64,000 nucleotides of DNA, taken from assembly GCA_000969725.1 (NCBI GenBank), contig JXSR01S002497.1. One strand, 5' to 3'. Both the position numbers and the translations under genes were made by a program. This DNA comes from Ophiothrix spiculata (taxonomy: Eukaryota > Echinodermata > Ophiuroidea > Amphilepidida > Ophiotrichidae). The notes beneath the pieces were generated by a model, which ran no database searches, had not been told where the DNA came from, and saw only the letters and a program-made list of their open reading frames with translations. Below, one piece after another: positions 34,696-46,956 of the stretch (the stretch's first letter is position 1; the number at the start of each line of letters is the position of its first letter).

Positions 34696-35005
34696 TGGAT
34701 CTCATGACAAAAAAAATACAGGAAGATAAAACCAACATGCAAATTACTAAATATATTTATATTCATGACACTAATCTCTAATAATTTCTTCATCTTTAAT
34801 TTTCTGAATAGTATTTTGGTAACCTTTTTCAAATTCTACTCAAACGAACACAAGACTAGTACTTCGACATTTGTCTTTCATAGTGGAGACAAGTCAACAA
34901 AAATTGAAGGGGCTTATTGCTTTAAAATCTAAAATATAACCTCTCGTAGTAAATGACAATGATTTCAATCATGTATGCATATGGTATTTACTCCATCCAA
35001 TTTAA

Positions 35006-35369
35006 AGGGGCAATTCATGAACCATTTTTCACGCTAAACGCCACTTCTATCAAAACTGAGGTTTTTTGCTTATGAGAATCCTCAACTGGTATATGTTACG
35101 ATCCTGACGATCCCAAAACCATTCTCTCAAATGTGCTTGCATTTTAAAGAAAAGTGAGAAAACGTGTCATTTTCTATTTATTGTCGGGGTCCCGACAGTA
35201 ATTATAACACAATAACCTATGGGGATTTTCAAAATACTGAAAAGCTTGTAACTCGGAAACGAACCGTTGGAATCAAGTGTAATTTTCAGTATATATATGT
35301 TATGCTCTTCCTTTTATTCAGCTAGAAAAGAAGCGAGGTAATGTCACATCAAAAGCATGAAATGCACCT
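35006..35369. mobile_element. TTAA-flanked MITE, 364 bp
   Basis: TTAA lies at 35002-35005 and 35370-35373. The element starts AGGGGCAATTCATG and ends CATGAAATGCACCT, giving a 14 bp inverted repeat with two mismatches. It contains the palindrome GTCGGGGTCCCGAC near 35183. TTAA suggests Kolobok or piggyBac ancestry. No ORF. Confidence 0.75.
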
Positions 35370-35549
35370 TTAAGTAACAAACGTCAGTTAAGGGTTACCT
35401 TACTCACTGAAATTAATTCCTCTGACACCGTCCATATGTCATGTCAAATGAAAGGATACTATTTACGTTCTACTAGTCCATCTCTAATGGTACAATTATT
35501 CAAATTAGGACCAATTGCGTCACCATATATCCGTCAACGCTTTAAATAG

Positions 35550-36240
35550 TTTAAGATAAAACTAGGTCCGATGTCCAGCAATTAAAACAAAACAGGACAT
35601 GTAGAGCAGATTAATTGACTGCAGTTAACGTCAGGACAGTATTTGGCGATTAGGTAACGCAGAAAATTGACCTCGCTATCGCCTGTATAAACATTTTTTT
35701 TTAAAGCTCAGGATGAGTTGCTTATAATTTTAGATAATGAAACAAGTTTAAATCACCATCATGAGTCCTCATCAAAGTTTTAAGAAAATTTCAAAGAGTG
35801 ATTTTTCAAAATTTTTGTCAATATCAAATAGGATTCAAAAATCTCGTAATCAATCGTGACTTGCACTAAAATATCTATATACTGGATTTAAACCGGAACC
35901 TTCGTATCCGTCAACCCTATTGTCGCCTTTTAAAATATAAATTTAATATATATGCTAAATGTTTTACTTTTTGTTTTCAAAACATCTGTGATACCTCATT
36001 CATTCATTAATGATCTGGGAGCTGCCTCAATATCTATCATAAAATGCCGCCAAAGCAAATGGGTGCTAAACACTAAAGTAGCATAATCTAAAGGAATGCT
36101 ATATTAAACATTTCAAAAATCAAACGTAAAGGTTTCTGGATTTAAATTGTCAAGCAGTTTGACATCACATCATTAACTCCTATAACTCTGTGTAAACAAC
36201 TCATCCTACTAACTGACACAAAACTTTTACATTTTATTTG
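35550..36240 (+). repeat. Local duplication C, copy 1
   Basis: This matches 38300-39000 in order: GGTCYGATGTCYAGCAA, GGACAYGTAGA, GGATTTAAAYCGGAAC, CCCTATT, GATACCTCATT and ATGCCGCCAAA. It is non-coding, with no shared frame. Confidence 0.75.
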
Positions 36241-36888
36241 ATAATTTCTTGATTAATTAATAACAATTTGTCTAGTTACAAATGCATGTCTGTCTCCAAC
36301 TTATAATTGTATTTGCTCAAATTGTCATGTGAGTTCAAAATGTTGTATCTCCAATTGCTGCCATATGTTATTTGACACCTTATCACTGGAATGTAAACAG
36401 ATCATAGCTCCAACTAGGTTGCGAAAAAATATTATAAAGTGCCTTATGTAGAGGTTACCCTTTGCTTTTCAACACCACGCTATTGTAAGGTGTGCCTTAG
36501 ATACTTTCCTCCCGATTTTTGTATATAGGTACTTATCATGTTTATAGTATGAATTAATGTATCATTAAATTTTGATGGTGAGCTTAAAAACATCAACAAC
36601 ATGAACAAACGTCATGAATTTTGAGATTTAAAAAAGTTATTTGTCGTATTATAGCCTTTTAATTTCTTTTCATATTTGTTCTCCAATTTATAATGATTCA
36701 ATAAACACATAAAATGTGCGCAGTTTGGGGGTAATCATGAATTTCTTTAATAATTATATGTGCACATGAACCAATTTTATTGATAAAATCTCTAAAATTT
36801 GATTTCAATTGTGACAAAGAAATAAGACACGGATCTGATCTACGGTATGTAATAAGTTAGTTAATTAAAACCAAAAAATGTATAGTGT
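36241..36888. other. AT-rich spacer, nothing recognised
   Basis: No gene or repeat I can support. Confidence 0.45.
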
Positions 36889-37760
36889 AATATTTTAAAG
36901 ACACATTTACCAAAAGTAGGTGAAAAATGAGAAATTGTCCATCTACCAATAATTGTCTGTATACATTTCAACTTAACACAGATCATCATCAAAATGAGGA
37001 AAGTAGAATTTTGACGAGTTTCCTTTTTCTTATACTTAACATGCTTAACATGAAACCAATCCATTCAGGACAACACTTAACCGTAAAAGATAGACGAAAG
37101 GTCATTGGGATAGTGTTTCTCTTATTTTGTAAAAATGCAGGCGGGGGCGGCCGCGATCCTAGCGATTTAGAAGAAGCTACTAAATTTATTGACTAGGTAT
37201 TTCGAAAACGCAAATTTGGGGAACATTTTACGTGTATTTCTATTGGCGCATTGATATTGAAAAAATTTCAAAACTCATATTTTTACCTTTATTATTCAAA
37301 TAATAATAAAAGTACTCATATAGTGACACACTTTATTATATTATTCTAAATCTGCTGGGGTTCACGGATGAACCCCGTTCATAGCAAAGTAATTCAAGTT
37401 TATTCGAGGATTTACTTTTCTACGTATTGAAATTAAACGGCCGATACTGCGGCGGGATATCTGTTTGTGAGGAGGCATGGCCATCGTCGTCTGTAAAAAT
37501 GTGTACAATTATCAGGTATCTAGATCAATCATTCTGTAAGACACATCGGACAATTGCTATTTTGATTTGATAGATTATCGAATCTCCAGCAAAAGATCCT
37601 GATACAATTACTTCCCTATTTAAGATGTGAGATAAATTGTCGTTAGAATATTCGAGACAATATGGAAACAAATGATGCTCTTTAAATAAAAGAGACTTTG
37701 ATTGAATATGCAGCATTTGAGAGCTTATTGATTCTACCGACAAGCTACAGTTTTCACTAA
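36889..37760 (+). repeat. Inverted duplication D, left copy
   Basis: The reverse complement of 42115-42610 matches two parts of this segment. At 36900-37120 the shared words are AATTGTC, CATTTCAACTTAACACAG, ATGAGGAAAGTAGA, AACATGAAACCAATC and AGGACAACACT. At 37560-37750 they are GACAATT, CTTTGATTGA, CATTTGAGAG and TTGATTCTACCGAC. About 430 bp between them have no counterpart. Short ORFs over the matches are not conserved in length. Confidence 0.75.
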
Positions 37761-37773
37761 ATGTAGTCTGCTA

Positions 37774-38026
37774 CACTCTTAAAAATGCATAGTCAAATTT
37801 GACTAGATGCCGGGTGCAATAATAGCTCACTAGATTCTAGTCATTTTTGACTAGATTATCTAGTCAACTTGACCAAATATCTAGTCATTATGACTAGATA
37901 TCTAGTCAACTTGACTAGATATCTAGTCATTATGACTAGATAATCTAGTCAAAAATGACTAAATATCTGGTGAGCTCTTATTGCACCCGGCATCTAGTCA
38001 AATTTGAATAGGCATTTTTAAGAGTG
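37774..38026. mobile_element. TA-flanked MITE built of CTAGTCA words
   Basis: TA lies at 37772-37773 and 38027-38028. The ends are CACTCTTAAAAATGC and its reverse complement. Next inward come mirrored GACTAGATGCCGGGTGCAAT segments. The middle has about a dozen CTAGTCA/TGACTAG words, mostly in alternating orientation, so the whole 253 bp folds on itself. The TA target suggests Tc1/mariner ancestry. Confidence 0.88.
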
Positions 38027-38196
38027 TATCATTGTGAATCAATATGCTATTTAATACACGAACATCAAATTCTGTATCATCTTGTACCTTTATCAAATCG
38101 GTAAAATATATTGATCATATTATCAAAAGCAGAGAGGAACCATTTTAAATTTGGATTGAGTGAACCATAGCTCGGTAGCATCTTATGTAGGTGCAA

Positions 38197-38225
38197 AACA
38201 ACAACAACAACAACAACAACAACAA
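38197..38225 (+). repeat. (CAA)n microsatellite
   Basis: About nine to ten perfect CAA units. Confidence 0.95.
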
Positions 38226-38299
38226 GTTATGAGCACAAATAATACTAAAAACACTTAAGGAACGGAGTGTGTGCTTTGGTGGAAACAAAAACACACACC

Positions 38300-39000
38300 T
38301 TAGTATAAACTTGGTCTGATGTCTAGCAAATTTAAAGAAAAGGACACGTAGAAGAGATGCATTGATTATTGCCAAATCACCAAAGGTTTTCGCCTTCGGG
38401 TATTAAAACAAAGACTATAATTTTATTATCATTGACCTCTTTTGATGACTTTGCACCCAGAACAAGTTGAGGATTGGTGTATATGAGGTTAAAACCATCT
38501 ATGGCTGCTCCCAGTCGGATACCACATAGAATCAGTTTTCAAACTTTGTCAACTTCTAAAAAGTTCTATAATACAAATCAATGTTTAAGATAACACCACT
38601 TGATATTTGCAGGTGATTAACAATTTTAACGTCTGATGGATTTAAATCGGAACTTTTTGATCCATTAGCCCTATTCCCCTAGTCAATGATCAAAGAACTA
38701 TAATTGACACATTCATCCACGCGTATTTTTATCTATCGGATTTAAAATCATCTTTGATACCTCATTTATTCTCATATTGTCTTTAAATGTCTCAAATTTT
38801 TATCTTAATATGCCGCCAAAAGATGCAGATATTAACTAATGATGATAAAATAAACTAAAATGGAAAAATAGTTATCAGGATTTCTGGAGAGCTGTCATAC
38901 CGTTTATAATATGTTACCGACAGTAAATTATCTAGAAGCCTTAAGGGGGTTAAAATTGACTTGCAGTTTGACATGGTTATGTGTCTAAACTGTTAATAAA
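38300..39000 (+). repeat. Local duplication C, copy 2
   Basis: Counterpart of 35550-36240 in the same orientation, about 2.75 kb downstream. Confidence 0.75.
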
Positions 39001-39199
39001 ATAGTTTAAGAACCCGGCAACATGTCTCTGCAAATGCAACAGAACACTAGACTATTGAAAGACTTAATGTGTTATATTTTTCTAAATGCCTTCGGGTTTT
39101 TAAAAATCCAGCCCGAAAAGAAAAAGCTCATGAGAGAAAACATATCCTAAGCTACAGGGATTTCTGTTTGTTGTTCAACTCATCAAGTTAGATTTGCTC

Positions 39200-39385
39200 A
39201 ATAGACAAGTTTCGTATGTCCCATAATGCATCTTGAAAGTACCGCAAATACGGGCATTTATGCGCAAGCGACCATATTACTACGTTGTGCGCAATACGTC
39301 ATTTGCGCAGAAGGTAATAATATGGTTAACTGAGCGTTTACGGTACTTTCAAGATGCATTATGGGACATACGAAAGTAGTCTATT
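39200..39385. mobile_element. MITE with 45 bp inverted repeats
   Basis: The left end AATAGACAAGTTTCGTATG continues through CCCATAATGCATCTTG to AAAGTACCG. The right end is the reverse complement with two or three differences. The 186 bp element has a CpG-containing middle (GCGCAAGCG, TTGTGCGCAATACG). Target duplication is not clear. Confidence 0.85.
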
Positions 39386-39409
39386 CTTAGAACCGTTGTA
39401 CTAGAAAAC

Positions 39410-39720
39410 TAACTGCATAACATGAGAACCAGGAAAATGCTAGTCATGTACAAAAGTACACTTTGACTTTTGTAGAATATAGTCCCGACTTCATACGTGG
39501 TTAGAGTCTGAAGGAATCTTGAACTAGATGCACAAGTATTACGTAGATCTCCAAAGTTATTGTTAGACTATTCTACTACTAGAATATCACCATAAGTAGA
39601 TGGGTTCAAGATGCGATGGATTTTTTCATTATCATGACGACTTGTCTACGTTAATTTTATGAATAAATGCTGTTGGTATTGTACACTGCGATGTCTTAAC
39701 TTTATTATTGTATAAGTTGT
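39410..39720 (+). repeat. Inverted duplication D2, left copy
   Basis: The reverse complement of 44790-45095 matches: GACTTCATACGTGGTT, AGAGTCT, and TCAAGATGCGATRGATTTTTT. It has a different axis from inverted duplication D, so it is a separate event or the product of a later rearrangement. Confidence 0.65.
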
Positions 39721-40239
39721 AAAACTCTTAAAAGATGGTGTCAAACGTGCATATACATTTTTCTTACTTCCATTTTTGGAAACATTAGTAGAGACTATGA
39801 ATTTAGATTAACTGGAACTTCAAGACATGCACTGTTATATACTGAAATATAAATGTATTATTCTTATTCACACCATGGCTTAACCTCCTTATATTTTGCT
39901 AAATATTTTGCAAAAAAATTAATCACCCTATATGTTATATCTTGATATTTGTATATGAATGCTACTGCGCTATATATAGCATGACTCTGGATTTCAGATC
40001 ACTTGACATTTATCGACTACCTGCCAAACTAATTTCTATCACCAGAAAACAAAATTCAATGAACTTTTGACAGAAATTCTCACAAGGTTTGTCTGCTTGA
40101 TATTGTGCATTTGTTGGTTAAAATTGTGCTGAATTTATCAGAACTCATACCTGTCAGACATGACAGGTATGATTATTTTAGCTTTGAATGTCGCGGCAGA
40201 CTTTGAGAACGATGTCAGTTACCATTAATTCATGCTTCA

Positions 40240-40658
40240 ACAACTCAATGTATCTCCTTATACATCAGCGTGCCGTTGTTGATTCGTGATGAATCCACAG
40301 CTGATATTCAAATTAGCGCGTCACGCATGGCACACCATTTACGTAAGTGGGTTTACGGAAGTGCGTTTACGCAGTTCATATAAATCGGCGTACTGCTCAT
40401 AGCGCGTCGGGTACATATAGTACGTACAAAAGCCCGGTGCGTGGGAAAAATTAAAAACGTAAAGGCAGTATGTAGTTAACATTCACAAACTAGCACTTTG
40501 CTTCGGATTATACTATATAAATATTTTTTTATGAAGATGAGTGGGCCTATCAATTAAATTGAAAACCTATAGAATCATTTTACGATAAAAATACGCAGAC
40601 ATATGGATGCATCGTTGTTGATTCGCGATGAACAACTCTAGCGTGTTTGAGTGCCTAA
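40240..40658 (+). repeat. CpG-rich repeat with directly repeated 20-mer, copy 2
   Basis: Counterpart of 22238-22690 in the opposite orientation. The 20 bp direct words are CGTTGTTGATTCGTGATGAA at 40274-40293 and CGTTGTTGATTCGCGATGAA at 40613-40632. The middle keeps GCGCGTCACGCATGGCA and GGAAGTGCGTTTACGCAGT. Confidence 0.7.
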
Positions 40659-40771
40659 TTCATTATTTCTAGAGTAGGCGCATTTTGGGATCAAACCACG
40701 GTAAAGACTATAATGTTTTACAGATGAAAGCCATACATGATACAGCTTTTCATCCATAATTCAAGTTCTTA

Positions 40772-40805
40772 TTTATTTATTATTTATTATTTATTTTTTT
40801 CATTT
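40772..40805 (+). repeat. TTTA-type microsatellite
   Basis: Imperfect runs of TTTA/TTA directly before local duplication B. Confidence 0.8.
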
Positions 40806-41225
40806 ATTTCAGATATCATATTTTACCTCTCCATAAGAGTTTTTTACTTAACCCATTTGTTTGAAAAAAAGATCCCATTTTCACTGATTTAACTTTAGGA
40901 TTTCGAAAAGTCAGAATTCGATCACTGTTCTCATCAAATACACTTTATTTTAAGCTTACACAATCATAATAACACAATCATAATAAACTAAAGGCAATTC
41001 CGTAAGCACATTTAGTCTTTGACTTATCTTACTGAATATAAATAAAAATGGAGGTAAAAATACATTCGAAACACCTGCGGCAATTCATGGCATTCTATTT
41101 TATTAACGACAACCCTTATATCCTCTAAAACAAATTCTTTAATTAAACTGGAATGATTGCACTATTTGGTGCCGTAAACTACATTTATGGAAACATACTT
41201 TGGAAAGTTTACAGGCTCTGATCAA
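40790..41225 (+). repeat. Local duplication B, copy 1
   Basis: This matches 43795-44215 strongly: AGATATCATATT, TTTACTTAACCCA, CATAATAAACT, GTCTTTGACTTAT, TTTATTAACGACAACCC, TTAAACTGG and ATGATTGCACTATT. No ORF. Confidence 0.85.
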
Positions 41226-41689
41226 AATGTTGAGGTTGGTACGAAGTAGTTGTTATTATCAGGGGTGGGGGCGAATTGATTTCGAATAAAATTAATCCTC
41301 CCATTGACTTCGATGTTAAAATGAAAATCAAACCAAATGTTCTGTTTAGGTCATAGAATATAAATCAATGTTTGTAAATACTAAAACCATTGGAGTTGGA
41401 TAATCAACTTCACAGTACATTTTTATTTTGGCTTTTCTGTCGAGAACAACTTTTTCTTCCGCAGTACGTTAATGACGATACTGGCGGAAGGTCACGTGAC
41501 ATGCTAAGGTGTGGTGGGGCATATCCGCCTTCTGGTTATTCTGCTTCTGCTTTAGATACTTCGCAACACTCCAATTGGAGTCAAACGCGAAGCTCTCTGG
41601 TCCTAGAGAGAAATGATATACTTTTTGAAGGGATAGTCAACATGACCTGGAATTTTTCCCTACTCTTTTCGATATAGTTTTAATATTTT
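41226..41689. other. Spacer with an unconvincing 95-codon ORF
   Basis: The ORF at 41390-41677 (plus) is somewhat richer in GC near 41450-41600 but shows no domain, signal peptide or repeat that I recognise. It lies upstream of a LINE-type 3' tail and might be unrecognised 3' sequence of that element. I do not call it a gene. Confidence 0.35.
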
Positions 41690-41803
41690 ACTCTTGCTTG
41701 TATAATGTATTATATGTATTTGTAAAGCGCCTAGAGGATCTTGTTAAAGGGTATCTCTGCGCTATACAAGCGCCTTTATTATTACTATTATTATTATTAT
41801 TTC
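41690..41803 (+). mobile_element. LINE/SINE 3' tail ending in (ATT)n
   Basis: The sequence TGTAAAGCGCCTAGAGGATC is followed by GCGCTATACAAGCGCC and then (ATT)n at 41778-41803. This resembles the 3' ends of L2/CR1-group LINEs and their SINE partners in many marine invertebrates (from memory). No reverse-transcriptase sequence precedes it. Confidence 0.6.
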
Positions 41804-42114
41804 GTTTATTTTGTACAACCCGTGTTTTGAAATTATGAAACAGTCCTGATTCGCTTCGTAACCATATATGCACATCATCACATCACACCAAACAATTGTA
41901 CAAACATATTTCCGGTGTGTAATGTATCCGTCATGTTATTAAATCAACTATTACAAATGTAGTTGTATTCAATTTTCACAAAACAATTTTCCAGCAACAG
42001 TCAATGAACTTAAAGAAACAATTCATTTTAAACAAACATTAGATGTATAAGAATTACAGAACATTGACAAAACATGAATGAAAATATATTAAGATATTTT
42101 GTTACTCACACGAT

Positions 42115-42610
42115 ATGTTAGAAAATACGATATTTTATACTCGAATACAAGTTGCTACAAGTACTTCTAGACATTCAATGAAAAAGCATCTCGTCGGTAG
42201 AATCAATAAACTCTCAAATGCTACATACTCAATCAAAGTGTCGTCTATTTTAATGGTATCATCTATTTCCTTCTTGTCTCAAGTATTTCTACGACAATTT
42301 GTCTCACGATTTATAGGGCAAGTATTATACCCGAATCTTGTGTAAGCACGTGATATGAAAAATATCAAATCAAAGTACCGGTCGTCTTATAGAACGATTG
42401 ATTTAGATACCTTATATTACACATCTTAGACAAACAAGAGAAACTCTATCAGAATGACCTTTTTATCTTCGCTTTCAGGATAAGTGCAGTGTTGTCCTGA
42501 ATAGATTGGTTTCATGTTAAGTATAGGAAAAGGAAACTCTACTTTCCTCATTAGATGATGATCTGTGTTAAGTTGAAATGCATACCGACAATTATTTGGT
42601 AAATGTAAAA
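42115..42610 (-). repeat. Inverted duplication D, right copy
   Basis: See 36889-37760. Here the two matched parts are nearly adjacent, so the left copy has gained, or this copy has lost, about 430 bp. The 76-codon ORF at 42115-42345 is not conserved. Confidence 0.75.
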
Positions 42611-43794
42611 GTTCTGATTATTGACCTAGTTCGTGCAAACTTAGCTTTGAAACATTATACTCAATCAGAATTTCATTTTAGCTTATATTATTACATTAAT
42701 TGTCAGTTAAGTGCAAATGGAAATACGTTTTCTATGTTATAAGTGCTCTTAATGTTTCTTTTTGATATATGGCTTATTAACTATTAAATGTAAGTGTTTC
42801 AATCATTTTTTGTGGACAAATACCCTTCCAAATTAACTTAGATTTTGATACCAAAACAAAAAGCTCATATTTTTATATCACACCTGCAAATTTGCACGAG
42901 TCGTCTCCCCATCGTCGTCCTTGGTTAGACGGGTTAAATCAGGAAAAAATATTAATTTCGTGACAAAATGGATTTAAAACCTTTAACGAAGAATCAGAAT
43001 TAACTGTATTTAGGTTCTCATCTACTCCTCTAAGTTAATGGACAGTCTTGGCAATCTTATAGATAAAAATTCGCCACCCCATTAGTTCTTTAGTGTTGTA
43101 GATATTTTGTTTGGCAACATTGACTATAGCTGTGACAACAGCTTCCTAAATATTTAAGTTTACAATATAAAATATAAAACAGTTACTTATAGCTCTTTTT
43201 CGATGAACTATTATCCTCTCTTTTTCTCTTTAAATGTCTTAGTTTTAATCAAACTGTTCAACATTTACATATTAATAGCATAATGGTATTTAAAAAAATA
43301 TATTTGTAATTTAAGATAACTGTGCCAGAAAAGAGCAGGTACATCTAGATCCCACCTAAATTTTCTTCCCAGAAAAGACTTCCACTGAAAATCAGTCGTT
43401 CTATTTCAAAATAGCGGTTAAAATGAGTCTAGTCTTGGGATGCGGAAAATTGTTGCAATGAAATTAGAATCATAGAAGAAAAACGTAATTATGTGTAAAC
43501 ATTATAAAAGTTCTTTATTTTTCATTTAAGTAGCAAAACATATTTGAATAAGACCATAATTTTACTTATTAATTTATAATTAACTTAATTTATTTTTCCA
43601 CACACCAAATAATGGCAACCATTATGTGGACAATTACAAAAAAAAGGCGACACTGGTATAAAGCCTGCAATCATCTTATTCAGAGACGAGTGTTTAGAAA
43701 GTGCTTACTCCTTTAGAAAACAAAAGCCACGATTTTCATTTTTGTTAACTTACCTCTATGCACTTTTTCTTTACCAGCAACTTCAGTGACAGTT
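42611..43794. other. AT-rich spacer, nothing recognised
   Basis: No supported gene, hairpin or paralogous block. Confidence 0.45.
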
Positions 43795-44215
43795 TATTTT
43801 TAGATATCATATTAAGTCTCTTACGTTAAGAAGGTCTTTACTTAACCCAATTTTGTTTTGAAGAATGATCTAATTTTCCGCCGATTCAATACTAAGATAT
43901 ATAAAAGTCACTGCTCTCGACAATAACAAACTTCTTTTAACTTCAGACTCATACGTATCATAATAAACTGCAGGCAAATTCCGTTAGCACGTTTAGTCTT
44001 TGACTTATATGTATTAAATATAAAAAGCAACTGGAAGTAAAAATTCCCTCGAATCACCTGCAGCGATTTATGACATTCTGAATGTGCTTTATTAACGACA
44101 ACCCCAATATCCTTTGGAACATATTCTGTAATTAAACTGGCATGATTGCACTATTAGGTCCCGTGAACTGCATTTATAGTAGCATAGTTAAAAGCTTTAC
44201 AAGCTCTAATCGCCA
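43795..44215 (+). repeat. Local duplication B, copy 2
   Basis: Counterpart of 40790-41225, 3 kb downstream, same orientation. Confidence 0.85.
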
Positions 44216-44789
44216 TTTCGATGAAATTGAAACGTTTATAAGCCGCAAGCCGTGGGACAGTACAGTAGTTCTTAATATCCTTCTAAGATTAATTTGCATA
44301 TGACCGATATATTTCATAATATCCGATATATACGAGTAAGTAGTATTCTGTGTCTGTTTTTATGAGATACTTTTAAAAATCCAAAGTTTTTAAAAGTGTG
44401 CTTGAGCACAATGACAAAGTAAATCAGGTTTACAATAAAATGAGCGGAATTAAGTGTAATTGATGATTTTGAGAAATAAAAGCAGTTAAAATTAAATAAA
44501 TAGTCAAGGTTTTTTTTTTTGATGGAATTTGAAAATATTTATATTTAAGGAGCGTTATTTTTAAGGTTTTTGTGAGAATTGTTAAAAGGAAATAATAAGA
44601 ACGCTCATGATCTTTGCACAAATTGTCCTATAAAATACTTACACACCGTGTGCAATTTTTCGGTTCAATGATTTTTCTAAAACTTCCACTTTAATGGCCA
44701 TTTTTTTGCTAAACATTATTGAATTGACTTTGATGCGCTCAGAAATTAATATCAACTTATTGTATATTATTTGAAAGTTGAGAATATGG

Positions 44790-45095
44790 AAGCAGAATAT
44801 AGTATGAAATGAAATCTTAAATCTTCATTCAGCATGTCCTCATATGTACTAGGAAACAAAGTCAGCGAAAACATGATGGCAAAATGAAAAAAAAAATCTA
44901 TCGCATCTTGATGAATTTGTGGCAGATGATCTTGTACTGAAAAAATCTAACCTCAGAGATAAAGATATTAGATTTTAGTATTTTAGTCATCACGTTAAAG
45001 ACTCCAACCACGTATGAAGTCTGGCTATGTTGTTAAAGAGAGAAAAGTGTGTTTCTGTACCAGACTATTATTTCCCAGTTCTTACGTTCTGCAGT
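44790..45095 (-). repeat. Inverted duplication D2, right copy
   Basis: See 39410-39720. Confidence 0.65.
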
Positions 45096-46379
45096 TTAAG
45101 TTCTATATAGTGCACTATTCTTAGAACGAAAAAACCGTAATGTTTTGAAAAAAATCCCTTGTGTGTCTGCTATAGCAAAAGATATGTTTTCCCTCTTTAT
45201 ATTGAATTGCAGAGTTTATTACTACGGGAACTCAAAGGAATATAAAAATATAATAAAAAAGTCTGTCACTTGTCAAGTGTACTTGTTGCAGTTGCTGATA
45301 TACATTTTTAGGAGTTCTTGTTTTTCATTCTTATTCATGACAACCCGATTCATACTAGTTGAAAGTTCAAACTTTTATATCAATTGATTTTTTTGGTTGA
45401 AACGTCATAACTGAACAGATAAAATATTCACCCTTAAAACAGAAAAAGTAAAAGGATATAAATCAACACTGCTGCAAAATATGGTTATTCACAACTATAA
45501 TTCTCTAGAGGAAAACTTTGTGTGTTTCAGTTTTGGTTTATATTTAATAGTTCTAGTGCAGTTATCCAAAATATTGCTATAATCATTTGGTTTCACTTAT
45601 TTCATTAAAACTGATTAAAAATATAAAAAAAGGATAGGAAAGTCACAAGAACGTTACCAGGTAATCATAAATTTCTGTGTTTGATCGCCACCAATTCAAA
45701 TAAGCCTTGCTCAATTATAAATTCTATTTTAAAAAACAGACATATTTATCCAAGATTTCTTAAACGGTTTCTGTTTCAATAAGTACCGAGTTGAACTTTT
45801 TATCTTGCCTCTCATAATGACATTAACAGACTCTTGATTGTTTCTGTCTAATCACTGACAAATCCCAAGTGATGGTTTCAAGGTTAACAGCTTATTAAGA
45901 AAATCTCAAGGTAAGTGATCGGTTGAGAAAGTGACTGTATGTTAACTTTGCAAACCAACATTTCAATGTCACAAAGTCTACCCAACAAGTCATTCCTTCG
46001 AAGTACATAATACAGTGGTTCATCATGTTCGTCTAAGGACCATATTATTGACGTTTATATGGTCGCAACGTCGCATAGTTGCAAATGTAAGTTCCAGTAT
46101 TTGATTTATTTATCATTTATATTTACTACAACTGGATAAATGAGAACATACATCTTCATATTGACGTTTATAGTTACTTGTTTGAAGGGATCAATTTTAA
46201 ATTTATATCTGGGCAGACAACGAATTCCTTGTTTGTTCAGTAATCTGGCTTCCTCTATGAAAATTCATACAAATTCAGATGTCAAAATTGACTCTTTTTA
46301 ATTGTTGTTTAAAGTTTGATTTGTATTTTACCGATTAAAGATATTTACATAAATACAGGATAGGATCAACTATTATTAT
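45096..46379. other. AT-rich spacer, nothing recognised
   Basis: The ORF at 45145-45387 has no recognisable motif. Nothing else supported. Confidence 0.4.
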
Positions 46380-46508
46380 GAACAATTCTCTTGTGTCTTT
46401 TTGTTAAGCTATTTTTGGCGTAATTAAGTTGCAACTTTGAGTCTTGTATGCACTTTCGCAGCACAATAATTATTGTTATGTACCTTGAATATTTTCGGAT
46501 TAGTCATA

Positions 46509-46956
46509 TGTGACCCGTCATATCGAAGGTACCTTGAGGTTGGCATAGTAAATTATGAGATACGGGCCATTGAAGCTGAGCATAGTCAAAATAACGTCCA
46601 AGGTCGAATTTCTAATTTCATCAGAAACGTTACATTTGAAGTGTATTCTACCATATCAATCAGGTTCCAACATCCAAAACATAAGTCAAATGTTTTATAA
46701 ACCGAGGTAAAAATCCTTTCTCCATTCAAGTTTTACCAGTACAGACTTTCTAAACTCGATTTTCTCAGAACTATAGTTTTCTGAATCAGACCGATGCCTT
46801 TTACCAATTTGGATGTAACTTTGAAATCGAACATTCAATAACTAAAAGCAAGATGTCATTTTAAAGCTCAAAATATAACCTATTAGATGAGACCAAAAAA
46901 AATCAATTTTCATTTTGGGACACTTAGGAGGGTACCTTTTGATATGACGGGTCACA
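46509..46956 (+). mobile_element. MITE family 2, copy 2
   Basis: This 448 bp element has ends TGTGACCCGTCATATC and its reverse complement (GATATGACGGGTCACA). It is the same family as 11989-12426 in opposite orientation. It is absent from the paralogous position near 55510, showing insertion after duplication E. The ORFs at 46473-46700 and 46887-47111 cross its edges and are chance. Confidence 0.88.

Noticed and set aside
34518-34832. 104-codon minus-strand ORF as a gene
   Set aside because: It reads across the right terminal inverted repeat of the element at 34068-34695 and into AT-rich flank, with no domain.
41390-41677. 95-codon ORF as a gene
   Set aside because: No recognisable motif, and it sits just upstream of a retroelement 3' tail. 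It is left as unexplained spacer.
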